From: an uncultured Collinsella sp. | GTDB taxonomy: Bacteria > Actinomycetota > Coriobacteriia > Coriobacteriales > Coriobacteriaceae | Direction: 5' to 3' | Length of the DNA: 64,000 nucleotides | Assembly (NCBI GenBank): GCA_958451615.1 | Contig: CAUDQR010000012.1 | Span: 8,612 to 72,611 of the forward strand | In this document: piece by piece, positions 32,227 through 40,269 of the stretch | Layout of the letters: each line of letters begins with the position of its first letter | How positions within the stretch are numbered: the stretch's first letter is position 1 | The notes under the pieces: model-generated | Database searches by the model: none | Seen by the model: the letters and a program-made list of their open reading frames with translations, nothing else | What the model was told of the DNA's origin: nothing | Position numbers and translations under genes: made by a program

Positions 32227-32925
32227 TTACTCCTCGTCTTCGGCGTCGTCAGATTTTTTAACGCTAGCACGCTTCTTCTTTTTGGAGAGATCCAGGCCAA
32301 AACGTTTAACAAGCATTTCGCAGATCTCGCTCGAACGGGCCTTGAGATAGCTGCCCTTGCCGTTCTCGGCATCGAACTTAAGGCGCAACGCAAGCTTCTC
32401 TGCGACCTCGGCGTCGATCTCGCCCTGGCCGAACTCGTACAGGCAACCGAGCATGTCGCGATACTCGAGGTCGCCGTGGTAGCACTGGATGGCCTCGTCC
32501 AGAATCGGCCAAGCCTCGCGCGACCGCTCGACGCCCGTGGCTCCCCACACGCACAGCAGGCGGAAGGCGGCGTAGCGCAGCGTGGAGGAAATCTCGTCGA
32601 ACAGCGCGGTCTCGGCGCCCTCAAAGGCATCGCCCAGCTGCTCGGGGCAGGTGGTGGCGAGCGCCGCCAGGGCATCGAGGGCCTCCCAACGGGTCTGCGC
32701 CTCGGGGCGGTCGAGCGCCTCGATCAGCGCGGGCGCGCAGGGCACGACGCGCTGGGGATCGCGCTCAGCAAGCAGGTGCAGCACGCGGGCGGCAAACTGG
32801 CGGATGCGGCGCGTGGGACAGCCAAGCTCTTGGACCAGGCGGTCGACGGCGTTCTCGTTCTCCTCTGCCAGCTGAAGCTGTGCCAGCTCCTCGTCGGTGA
32901 GCTGTTCGTCTTTATTTTCTGCCAT
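32227..32925 (-). CDS. HEAT-repeat-like hypothetical protein
   Basis: A 232-residue soluble, mostly helical protein. Repeating helical units such as RRIRQFAARVLHLLAERDPQRVVPCAPALIEALD and QTRWEALDALAALATTCPEQLGDAFEGAE have the spacing and Leu/Ala/Asp pattern of HEAT repeats. The C-terminal end is Lys-rich then acidic (SKKKKRASVKKSDDAEDEE). No enzyme motif is seen. It lies 15 bases after the small membrane-protein gene and 6 bases before icd, so it belongs to that operon; a scaffold or adaptor role is only a guess. Confidence 0.75.
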   Translation of the reverse strand: MAENKDEQLTDEELAQLQLAEENENAVDRLVQELGCPTRRIRQFAARVLHLLAERDPQRVVPCAPALIEALDRPEAQTRWEALDALAALATTCPEQLGDAFEGAETALFDEISSTLRYAAFRLLCVWGATGVERSREAWPILDEAIQCYHGDLEYRDMLGCLYEFGQGEIDAEVAEKLALRLKFDAENGKGSYLKARSSEICEMLVKRFGLDLSKKKKRASVKKSDDAEDEE

Positions 32926-32940
32926 AGTTACCTCTTCTAT

Positions 32941-33369
32941 TTATTTCTTGGCGTGCTTGCCAGCACCCTTGCTGTCATCGGTGACTGAGATGAGCTGTCG
33001 GTCGGAAGCGCCATTGTGGCGTGCGCGACGGCGGTCCTCGGCGTCGCCCGCATCGGCGGCGGCGCGATGGGCCTTGTTGACATTAAACACCTCGTCGTGC
33101 TTGCGCCACGGGCCGACGGATTCGCCAAAGCTCATCTTAAGGCCGGCGATAAAGCCGCCGAGCCAGCCGATCGGCGCAAACTGCACCAGCGGGAACAGCG
33201 AGAACACCCAGGTCAGCAGGACGACTGCCGCCGCTCCCGCAAAGTTGGCAATCCAGTAGTCGCGCTTGGTGATGACGCGCTTTTCGCACGCCCACTGGCC
33301 GCACAAAAAGCCAATGTAGATCGCAAAGAGAAAGAGCACCAGCGCAAGTACCACGAACGTCCAGCTCAT
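32941..33369 (-). CDS. Small membrane protein, hypothetical
   Basis: A 142-residue protein with two hydrophobic segments, about 3-22 (WTFVVLALVLFLFAIYIGFL) and about 41-70 (NFAGAAAVVLLTWVFSLFPL then a Gly-rich turn), followed by a basic/acidic soluble tail ending GAGKHAKK. The frame is open to 33405, but the ATG at 33369 has a GGGGAG site 8 bases upstream and starts 5 bases after the stop of the dehydrogenase gene. No family is recognised. It is the second gene of the four-gene icd run. Confidence 0.72.
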   Translation of the reverse strand: MSWTFVVLALVLFLFAIYIGFLCGQWACEKRVITKRDYWIANFAGAAAVVLLTWVFSLFPLVQFAPIGWLGGFIAGLKMSFGESVGPWRKHDEVFNVNKAHRAAADAGDAEDRRRARHNGASDRQLISVTDDSKGAGKHAKK

Positions 33370-33374
33370 GGGCG

Positions 33375-34454
33375 CTACTCCCCGTGATGGTGGCCGCAGC
33401 AGCACTCGTGGCCGTCGTCATGGCCGTGGCCGCCGCAGCACTCGTGGTCCTCGCCATGGTGGTGGCCACAACCGCACTCGTGGTCGTCGCCATGTTCGCC
33501 GCAACCGCAGCCTTCCTCGTGAGCACCGTGCTCCTCGGGACGATACTGCGACCAGTCCAGACCGGCAGCGATGGCGTCGGCCTCCTCCTTGTAGAGGACC
33601 GTGATGGCCTGGGTGCCCAGCTTGGCACCACCGATGGCGTCGAGCATGTCGTAGAGCGTAAAGGCGACATCGGCGCCGGGCAGCGCGAGCTCGCGGTCAT
33701 CGGCGTAGGCGAGCGCCAGACGCAGGTCCTTAATGAAATGCTCGACCATAAAGCCGGGCTTGTAGTCGCCGTCGAGCGCCTTGGGAGCCAGGCTCTCCAT
33801 GGCGCCGGACTTGCCGGTACCGCCCAGGATCATCTGGCGGGTCTTCTCCAGGTCAAGGCCGCTCAGCTCGGCAAATGTCATGGCGTCTGCCATGCCGACC
33901 ATGCAGGCGCCCAGCGACACCTGGTTGGCGAGTTTGGCAGCCTGGCCCTTGCCGGCGCCGTCGAAGCAGCAGATGTTGGCCGCAAAGGTGGCAAGGATGT
34001 CGCGGACCGGCGCGATGTCGTTCTCGGTAGCGCCCACGATAGCCGTGAGCGTACCGGCGATAGCGCCCGACTCGCCGCCGGTGACAGGGCAGTCAAACGC
34101 CATGCGACCAGAAACCTGGGCGGCCTCGGCAATGTCACGGGCGAGCTCGGGCGAGCTCGTGGTGAGGTCGATCAAGACCGCACCCGGCTTGGTGCACGCG
34201 AGCAGGCCGTCGCCCGCCAGGTAGAGTTCCTCGACCTCGGAGGGATAGCCCACCATGGTAAAGACGACATCGGCGTTAGTCGCGGCCTCGGCCGGCGTAT
34301 CGGCCCAGACGGCACCGCGCTCGATAAGCGCTGCAGCCTTGGACTTGGTGCGGTTGTTGACCGTGACGGGATAGCCGGCGTCCAGGATGTGGCCGGCGAT
34401 GGGGGCACCCATGATTCCGGTGCCGATAAATGCGACGGAGAGCTTGTTTGCCAT
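33375..34454 (-). CDS. NAD(P)-dependent beta-hydroxyacid dehydrogenase with His/Cys-rich tail
   Basis: A 359-residue member of the 3-hydroxyisobutyrate / tartronate semialdehyde reductase family. It has the N-terminal Rossmann motif VAFIGTGIMGAPIAGHIL, the substrate-binding DCPVTGGESGAIAGTLT segment and the catalytic Lys in GKGQAAKLANQ. The family length is about 290-300; after about residue 308 there is a 51-residue tail with 14 His and 9 Cys (for example CGCGHHHGEDHECCGGHGH), a likely transition-metal-binding segment not expected in this family. The ATG at 34454 has an AAAGGAAAGG site. It is first in the run with the membrane protein, HEAT protein and icd. Confidence 0.88.
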   Translation of the reverse strand: MANKLSVAFIGTGIMGAPIAGHILDAGYPVTVNNRTKSKAAALIERGAVWADTPAEAATNADVVFTMVGYPSEVEELYLAGDGLLACTKPGAVLIDLTTSSPELARDIAEAAQVSGRMAFDCPVTGGESGAIAGTLTAIVGATENDIAPVRDILATFAANICCFDGAGKGQAAKLANQVSLGACMVGMADAMTFAELSGLDLEKTRQMILGGTGKSGAMESLAPKALDGDYKPGFMVEHFIKDLRLALAYADDRELALPGADVAFTLYDMLDAIGGAKLGTQAITVLYKEEADAIAAGLDWSQYRPEEHGAHEEGCGCGEHGDDHECGCGHHHGEDHECCGGHGHDDGHECCCGHHHGE

Positions 34455-34546
34455 GAAACCTTTCCTTTTGGGTTGGGTGTTATTACCAGGTTGAATACTC
34501 GGTGCCAGCGTTTGGGCTGCGGGGCGCCTGTGGTTGTAGCGCCTGT

Positions 34547-35500
34547 CTACTCACCGCGCACACGGCGCGCGATGCGGTCGGAAAGCGAAGCCTTCTCGGC
34601 GCGGTTCTTGCCCCAAAATGCAAGCGCCACCATGCCGGGCCCCACGTGCGAGCCGATGGTAGGGCCGACGGAACTACGGATAATCGTGGCGTCGGCGCAG
34701 CCTTCCTCCTTGCGGATGGCGGCCTCGAGCCAGTCACCGTCCTTCTCGGCATCGGCAGTCATAATAGCGATGGGCATGGTGCGATCGGGCACGTAGTTCT
34801 CGCGGAACGACTTGAGGATAGACTTGAGCGCCTTCTTGCGGCCGCGGTTGACGCCGATCAGCGACAGCGAGCCGGCAAGGTCGTAGGAGAGCTCGGGCTT
34901 GACATCGAGCTTTGCCGTGAGCTGCGCCGCCGCGGGCGGAATGCGGCCGCCGGCGGCCAGTGCGTCAAAGCTCTCGAGCGTAAAGTAGCCGTGCACGTAG
35001 GTCTTGGCCTCGTTTGCCCAGTCGACCAGCTGCTTAGCAGTCAGTCCCGCCGAGCGCTGGCGCACGGCCTCGAGCGCCAGGAGCTCGCCGGTCGCGCAGG
35101 GCAGAGCGTTGTCGACCACGTACAGCTCAAAGTTGGGATACTCGGCGCGCACGGCGTCCGCCGCCTGGCACGCGGAGTTGTAGCTCGACGACAGCGCCGA
35201 GGTAAAGCACAGGTAGACCGTGGGCGTACCCTCTTTGGCGCACTCGGTAAAGAACTCGATATAGCGACCGAGCGACACAGCCGAGGTGGACACGCGGGCA
35301 CCGGCGCGCATGCGGTCGTAGAACTCCTTGGGTGTGATGCTCGACCAGATGTCATCCGTGCGCTCCTCGCCATCGATAATGAAGGGGAAACCCAAGATAT
35401 CGACATCGAGGTTCGCGGCGACCTCGGGGCTAAAGTCGCAGCAGGTATCGACGACGATGCGGCAGCGGTCAGAATGGCCGGTAGATGCAGCCTTGTCCAT
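34547..35500 (-). CDS. DegV family fatty-acid-binding protein
   Basis: A 317-residue DegV protein; family members bind a single fatty acid and some act as FakB subunits that present it to the FakA kinase. Visible marks are the N-terminal IVVDTCCDFSPEVA, the VSTSAVSLGRYIEFF segment and CFTSALSSSYNSA, in the positions of the fatty-acid head-group loop, and SLSLIGVNRGRKKALKSIL later. The ATG at 35500 has an AGGAG site 8 bases upstream; a TTG one codon out is less likely. No fakA is near. It lies 92 bases upstream of the dehydrogenase gene on the same strand. Confidence 0.88.
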   Translation of the reverse strand: MDKAASTGHSDRCRIVVDTCCDFSPEVAANLDVDILGFPFIIDGEERTDDIWSSITPKEFYDRMRAGARVSTSAVSLGRYIEFFTECAKEGTPTVYLCFTSALSSSYNSACQAADAVRAEYPNFELYVVDNALPCATGELLALEAVRQRSAGLTAKQLVDWANEAKTYVHGYFTLESFDALAAGGRIPPAAAQLTAKLDVKPELSYDLAGSLSLIGVNRGRKKALKSILKSFRENYVPDRTMPIAIMTADAEKDGDWLEAAIRKEEGCADATIIRSSVGPTIGSHVGPGMVALAFWGKNRAEKASLSDRIARRVRGE

Positions 35501-35515
35501 CAAAGCGACTCCTTA

Positions 35516-35552
35516 CGTAAAAAAGGCGGCCATCCGCATGGGATGACCGCCG
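35516..35552 (-). terminator. Intrinsic terminator of hpf
   Basis: Stem GGCGGCCATCC (35525-35535) / GGATGACCGCC (35541-35551); read on the minus strand it is followed by TTTTTTTA. It lies between the hpf stop and the degV start. Confidence 0.8.
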
Positions 35553-35580
35553 GCCGTTAACTCATGCAAGTTAACGTATT

Positions 35581-36165
35581 TTACTCGTCAAGTGTTTCGA
35601 TACGGGGCTTGATGATGCCATATCCACCATTCTTACGGTGATACACCACATTGATGAGGCCAGTCGTCGCGTTCTCGAACACGTAGAAGTCGTGACCGAG
35701 CAAATCGGTCTGCACCAGCGCCTGCTCCTCAGTCATCGGGGTGACATCGATGACCTTCTCGCGGACGAGCAGGTCGTCCTCCTCCTCGGGCAGCAGCAGG
35801 TCGGCCAGATCGTCAACGCGCTCGACCGGCGCAACATCCGCGGCGCTGGCACCGCCCTGGCGGTTGTCCACGACCTTGGTCTTGAACTTGCGCAGCTGGC
35901 GGGTGACCTTATCGGCGGAGAGGTCGATGGCGGCGTACATATCTGCACCGTGCTCGGCAACGCGAATCACCGAACCGCGGGCACGAACCGTAACCTCGAC
36001 GATTGCCGGGTTGGGGTTCGAGGGGTTCTTCTCATAGCGAAGTACAACGTCGACCGTCATGGGCTCGATATCGAAAACCTTGAGCGCCTCGCCGATCTTC
36101 TCATCCACATGCGCACGCAGAGCATCGGTTACCGTCGTCTTGCGTCCAGAAACCTTGATATCCAT
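35581..36165 (-). CDS. hpf: Ribosome hibernation promoting factor, long form
   Basis: Binds the 30S decoding region and dimerises ribosomes in stationary phase. The 194-residue product has the N-terminal YfiA/HPF domain (MDIKVSGRKTTVTDALRAHVDEKI ... ADMYAAIDLSADKVTRQLRKFKTKV), an acidic linker and the C-terminal dimerisation domain of long HPF (LLGHDFYVFENATTGLINVVYHRKNGGYGIIKP). The frame is open to 36225, but the ATG at 36165 has a GGAG site 7 bases upstream and begins the conserved domain. It is a single gene with its own terminator. Confidence 0.94.
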   Translation of the reverse strand: MDIKVSGRKTTVTDALRAHVDEKIGEALKVFDIEPMTVDVVLRYEKNPSNPNPAIVEVTVRARGSVIRVAEHGADMYAAIDLSADKVTRQLRKFKTKVVDNRQGGASAADVAPVERVDDLADLLLPEEEDDLLVREKVIDVTPMTEEQALVQTDLLGHDFYVFENATTGLINVVYHRKNGGYGIIKPRIETLDE

Positions 36166-36382
36166 ACGTGGCTCCAATCTGCCTCGGGGACTTACTGTAC
36201 TGGCTATGTACCCATTGCCGTGCATTTAATCACGCGGATTCCTAAAGACCCGAATAACGATTGCTTGATACCGCATACCGAAGTCTCGCACTTTTCTGTG
36301 GCAAAGTGCGCTATAGGAGGGCGACGGCAACTTTGGTTTTGCACCTAAAAAATGTCTTGACCTGCTGGTTTTATGAAAACGA

Positions 36383-36416
36383 AAAAGCCGGGCTCCCCTG
36401 TTGGGAAAGCCCGGCA
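36383..36416 (-). terminator. Intrinsic terminator of the substrate-binding protein gene
   Basis: Stem AGCCGGGCTCCCC / GGGAAAGCCCGGC-type with a short loop; on the minus strand it is followed by TTTTTCGTTTT. It lies 65 bases past the stop at 36482. Confidence 0.8.
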
Positions 36417-36481
36417 ATGCGTGTTGAAACCGTGAAGGGGCGTCTCTCCTAGCGCAGAGGTGACGCCACCCCTAGCAATAA

Positions 36482-37507
36482 CTAGCTATTGAGCTTGTTA
36501 ATGTCGTCGTCGGTGATAGCGCTCTCCTGGCTGGACGGTTTGCTCTCGGAGGACAAGTCATCACTGCTGGAATCGGAGGATTCATCGCCGGAGGACATGG
36601 CCTCACTAGACTCAGAGTCGCCCGACTGCACGTTAGCGCCCGAAACCGTCTCAGTGGTGAGGTCGTAGGGCATCGTGCCATACCAGACAGAGTGGACCGC
36701 CTCGAGCGTGCCATCGGCCGTAATACCGTCGAGGGCATCGCTCACGGCACGGCACAGCTCCTCGTTGGCGGCAAGGCCTGCAACGCCGAGCGTCGAGGGC
36801 GTCTCGAGAGCGCCAACGTAGGAGATCTGGCTCATCAGACGTGCAAGGTAGCCGCCGGCCGTGGAGTCGCAGATCACATAGTCGACCTCGCCGGACTCGA
36901 GCGCCTCAAAGCACTCGTTGATGTTGGAGAAGGTCTTTTGGTTGGCCGTGATACTCTGCTTGGCGAGCGCTTCCTGCGAGGCCGAGGAGGTCTGAACGCC
37001 CAGGGTAGCGGTGTTAAGCGTTTCGGTGGAAACGCTCAGAGACTCGCCGTCGCTCGTCTTTCCGAACACTGCCGCAGCGTCGTACAGGCAAGTACCAAGC
37101 GCGCTGATGTCACCATCCGTGGAATTGATGTCGCCAATGAAGATGTCGGCCTTTTTGTCGCCAAGCGCGGAATCGGCAGAAGACGCATCGACGAAGGCAA
37201 CCTTAAGGCCCATACGGCTTGCAAGGGCACGAGCGGCATCGACCGCATAGCCCGTGAGGTTTCCGTCGGCGTCCTGCATGGCCTGCGGGGCATCAGACGT
37301 ATCGAGGGCGACCGTCAGGGTTCCCGGCGTGACCAGGGCATCGTCCGACACCGCCGGCGTGACAACCTCGTGCTCGATCTGGTCGATCGTGGGCGTCGTG
37401 AACGTGGACAGTGGGTTGAACGCGCATCCGCTCAGACCCAAAACGGCAATGACCGCCGCGGTCCCAGCACCTAACCGAGCCGCGTGCACCAAGCTGCCCC
37501 TCACCAT
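36482..37507 (-). CDS. Amino-acid ABC transporter substrate-binding lipoprotein (SBP family 3)
   Basis: A 341-residue extracytoplasmic solute-binding protein. From the ATG at 37507 it begins MVRGSLVHAARLGAGTAAVI with a lipobox LSGC shortly after, so it is a lipoprotein. The family-3 pattern follows: GTLTVALDTSDAPQAMQDADGNLTGYAVDAARALASRMGLKVAFV, then the second lobe with ALESGEVDYVICDSTAGGYL. The last 60 residues are Ser/Glu/Asp-rich and disordered. The frame is open to 37897, but the outer part encodes no signal and the lipoprotein start is preferred. No permease or ATPase gene is adjacent, so it is an orphan receptor or works with a distant transporter. Confidence 0.83.
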   Translation of the reverse strand: MVRGSLVHAARLGAGTAAVIAVLGLSGCAFNPLSTFTTPTIDQIEHEVVTPAVSDDALVTPGTLTVALDTSDAPQAMQDADGNLTGYAVDAARALASRMGLKVAFVDASSADSALGDKKADIFIGDINSTDGDISALGTCLYDAAAVFGKTSDGESLSVSTETLNTATLGVQTSSASQEALAKQSITANQKTFSNINECFEALESGEVDYVICDSTAGGYLARLMSQISYVGALETPSTLGVAGLAANEELCRAVSDALDGITADGTLEAVHSVWYGTMPYDLTTETVSGANVQSGDSESSEAMSSGDESSDSSSDDLSSESKPSSQESAITDDDINKLNS

Positions 37508-37940
37508 GTCCACTACCCTGCCTTCTGTGTCGTATACAATCCGTGCGTTGCGCGGAATAACTGGTTGTTCCCACCAGCTGACCTGGTATTTGACCCCACA
37601 CTTGCGCACCGGGGTGTTTGCTCGGGAGGCCGCAGCCACCTTCACGACTGGCCCGCTCGCCCGCGAGGCGGTATTGCCCCAAAGAAAGTAGAACGGACGG
37701 TGCGGCTTACATCTAGGACGCGCCATGATCGCGCCGCGCGCACGCGGTCGCTTACGTGGATCCCTTTGACCGCGTCTGTCTTGGACTAGGATGGACATTT
37801 CGTCCGTCCGCAACCACAGCCTGGCAGGAACGTAGCGCATTATAGCCAAGTTCAAGCTAAAGTTTAAGGTTAGGGGCGTCATTCGCACCGTGAGCACAGA
37901 TTTTGCAGGTCGGAGCGGACCATTCGTGCCCCCATGAAGC

Positions 37941-37967
37941 CCGGAGCTCCCCTACGGGGAGCTCCGG
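37941..37967. other. Perfect 12-bp hairpin in the gap 37508-38239
   Basis: CCGGAGCTCCCC (37941-37952) pairs with GGGGAGCTCCGG (37956-37967) around a 3-base loop. No T run follows on either strand and no gene ends beside it. The 730-base gap otherwise contains the open but probably non-coding 5' extension of the substrate-binding protein frame and the repeat element at 37990-38204. Confidence 0.6.
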
Positions 37968-37989
37968 GGCGCCCTTCTTAGGGTGCCGT

Positions 37990-38204
37990 GGCCAAATAAT
38001 GGCAAATATGAGTACTGTCACCAATTTAGTAACAGGTAATTTTGGCCTCTCGGACAGGTTTTGCGCTCAGTGTCGCCAACCTGATACTTAGTTATTCTGC
38101 ATTTGTTTATTATCTTCTTACTTTACGCCACCTCCGAGTCTTAAATTCCCTGATTTTGCTGTTACTGATTTAGTGACAGTACTCATATTTGCCATTTTTT
38201 GGCC
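37990..38204. repeat. Palindromic intergenic element, family B, copy 1
   Basis: A 215-base element whose two ends are 46-base inverted repeats with about four mismatches: GGCCAAATAATGGCAAATAT then GAGTACTGTCAC... at the left, and the reverse ending TTGCCATTTTTTGGCC at 38204. The middle is AT-rich and unpaired. The related element at 52534-52759 has the same left end and a diverged right end. No open reading frame is present inside, so it is non-autonomous if mobile. Confidence 0.8.
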
Positions 38205-38239
38205 AGGGTATATGATTAACCCCCTATTTTCGTCGCGAA

Positions 38240-39349
38240 TTAGACCGGCTTAAGCCCAAAACACGCCCGCAGCGTGTTAAGCAACGCCTCTTGCTTCTTC
38301 CTGCGGGCATCGACACGATTCCGGTACCGCTTTCGCATACGCTGGTGCATGCGCCATGCGAGCGCTTCCATCGCTTCCATGTCGCAGAGCATTTCGTTGT
38401 TGACCGTCGCGACCTCGATTCCCATAGTAATCAAGCCCGTGTTGCGTTTTTCATCATGGATACGTCCCTTCCGGGAGGAATGGCCCAGCTCACCGTTGTA
38501 TTCAAGGTCAAACCGGGCTGTTTCCTGATACGCATCGCAAATTGCATGCGGCATCCTTGAGATTGCCTGCGCGCGGTCATCGAACTCGATCTTGTAGTCG
38601 GTCTTAAAAGGACCGCAGGCAAATCCGCCATAGGAAAACGGTAGTGAAAACAGGGCGAGCATGATGCACTCCATGGGCGAGCGCAGGTTTTCTGACAGAT
38701 AGGGACACAGACGCTGCAATTGTTTGGCCACATTCCCCTTGCATGCCGCAAGGTAATCTGCCAGGCGATCGGGTGTCAGCACCGGCGAGACTTCAAAGTA
38801 GCCCACGTCTGCCGGTTGGTCCTTGTCCTTTGCAAGTCTATTCGCAACAGACGAGGTGTAGGGAGGCAGATACTTCCCGCGATCGCTCAGTGAAATCTTA
38901 GAACACAGTTCCTGGGCCAGGGCAAACGCCTGGATACAGCCGACCTCGCGGGCGACGGCAACACAAAGGGCCTCGGGAGATAGGCTGTACACCCCCGGTT
39001 CCACCTCTAGAATCGAGCCGGCAGGCAACCCGGAACACACGGACCAGCCCACGCCAGGAATGCGGCGGCGCTGCGCCGCAGATCCCACCAGCAAGCACAG
39101 ATCTTCTTGCACCTCGCCGCTTTTGGCTCCAATTCGCACCAGGTCGGGAAGATAGATATCCTCGGTCGAAGGCGATGACGCACACAGCACGCGGCGCTCC
39201 TCATCGGGCTCAAGGTCCTTCCAGCCGATGCAGCCCATCTGCCGGCGCTCGGCTCGAATCATACGCAACGCCGAGGCACCCGTCAGGATCACGGAAGCGG
39301 CTAGCTGCTCTTTTGTCGGCTTGTTGCATTGCCTGATTGTTACCGCCAC
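38240..39349 (-). CDS. Hypothetical protein with DUF559/Vsr-like nuclease-fold C-terminus
   Basis: About 370 residues, not firmly recognised. The C-terminal segment FDLEYNGELGHSSRKGRIHDEKRNTGLITMGIEVATVNNE has the D/E ... H ... D--R-----G pattern of the DUF559/Vsr endonuclease-like fold. The N-terminal two thirds is reminiscent of AbiEi-like proteins that carry such a tail, but this is weak. No clean ATG exists at the 5' end; a GTG at 39349 has an AGGGG site, and a TTG at 39367 overlaps comF. The frame directly follows comF. Possible roles are nuclease-like defence or a degenerate DNA-binding protein. Confidence 0.6.
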   Translation of the reverse strand: MAVTIRQCNKPTKEQLAASVILTGASALRMIRAERRQMGCIGWKDLEPDEERRVLCASSPSTEDIYLPDLVRIGAKSGEVQEDLCLLVGSAAQRRRIPGVGWSVCSGLPAGSILEVEPGVYSLSPEALCVAVAREVGCIQAFALAQELCSKISLSDRGKYLPPYTSSVANRLAKDKDQPADVGYFEVSPVLTPDRLADYLAACKGNVAKQLQRLCPYLSENLRSPMECIMLALFSLPFSYGGFACGPFKTDYKIEFDDRAQAISRMPHAICDAYQETARFDLEYNGELGHSSRKGRIHDEKRNTGLITMGIEVATVNNEMLCDMEAMEALAWRMHQRMRKRYRNRVDARRKKQEALLNTLRACFGLKPV

Positions 39350-39360
39350 ATGAACCACCC

Positions 39361-40167
39361 CTACCAAACGCGTGCGAGAGCGAGGCCATCAACGGCCGCG
39401 GCACCGGCGCGCTTGAGTTCCGCCGAAGCTGCCGCCATCGTCGCACCCGTGGTGATAACGTCGTCGATAAGCAGCAGGCGGCGGCCCCGCACGTCCTCAA
39501 CGGTCTCGTACATGCCTCGGGCGCGTTCACGGCGTTCTTCACGGCCGAGTTCACGCTGGTCGCCATGGCCGTACTTAACGAGGGCATCGAGCAACGGAAC
39601 ACCCGACAGCTCGCAAAATGGGCGCGCGATGGCCTCCATATGATCGAAGCCGCGTCGCCGAAACGCCGCCGCCGTCGCGGGCACAAACACCACTGCATCG
39701 GCGCCGGACAACACACCGCCTAAGCGTTCGGGTGCCGCGACCTGGGCATGTAAGGCGGTGTCGTATAGCAGCTCCGCCAGATACGGCGCCAGGCGTCGCT
39801 CGCCCGCGTCTTTGTATGCTTTAATGATCCGCGGCAGCGGATGCGTGTAAATGGCACATGCCAGGCACCGGTCGAGTGCTTCGGCCATCGCCGAGGACGA
39901 ACCCTCGACCGAGCACTCGGTGCACAGCAAGTCTCCAAACGGGGCGCCGCATCGAGTGCAGCTATGCCGCGGGTCGATGAGCGCAAGCGCCGCCAAGCAG
40001 TCTTGGCAAATAAGCGCGCCGGAGCGCTCGCAGCCGGCGCATCGCGTGGGCGACAACGCCTCAAGCGCCTCGTGCGCCGCCCGCTCGGCAAACGGTAGCA
40101 ATTCGTCCGCAAACGGCAGGATGCCGACACCTTGCAGGCATCCCAACACATTCAAATGTCTCTTCAC
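39361..40167 (-). CDS. comF: ComF family protein / phosphoribosyltransferase
   Basis: A 268-residue protein of the ComFC family, which pairs an N-terminal zinc cluster with a type I phosphoribosyltransferase domain and is linked to DNA uptake in competent bacteria. The Cys pairs are RCAGCERSGALICQDC and SCTRCGAPFGDLLCTEC; the PRPP-binding motif is RRLLLIDDVITTGATM near the C-terminus. The start is a GTG at 40167 with GGAGGG 7 bases upstream; that site lies within a 12-bp perfect stem (40171-40206). It lies 103 bases after ricT on the same strand. No ComFA helicase gene is adjacent. Confidence 0.9.
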   Translation of the reverse strand: MKRHLNVLGCLQGVGILPFADELLPFAERAAHEALEALSPTRCAGCERSGALICQDCLAALALIDPRHSCTRCGAPFGDLLCTECSVEGSSSAMAEALDRCLACAIYTHPLPRIIKAYKDAGERRLAPYLAELLYDTALHAQVAAPERLGGVLSGADAVVFVPATAAAFRRRGFDHMEAIARPFCELSGVPLLDALVKYGHGDQRELGREERRERARGMYETVEDVRGRRLLLIDDVITTGATMAAASAELKRAGAAAVDGLALARVW

Positions 40168-40170
40168 GAC

Positions 40171-40206
40171 ACAACCCTCCCTACGCTCGGTCGCAGGGAG
40201 GGTTGT
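40171..40206 (-). promoter_or_regulatory. Perfect hairpin covering the comF ribosome binding site
   Basis: ACAACCCTCCCT (40171-40182) pairs without mismatch with AGGGAGGGTTGT (40195-40206) around a 12-base loop. On the minus strand the inner arm nearest comF contains GGAGGG, seven bases before the GTG start. It could be a terminator of ricT or a translation block for comF; there is no T run. Confidence 0.65.
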
Positions 40207-40269
40207 TGATTCAGCGCTATGGTACCCCGACGCGTTTGGGGTCAGGCAGGTTAAATCCGCTCGCGGGCG

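Noticed and set aside
37508..37897. N-terminal extension of the substrate-binding lipoprotein
   Set aside because: The extension is basic and Trp/Pro-rich without a signal; the lipoprotein signal and lipobox begin right after the ATG at 37507.
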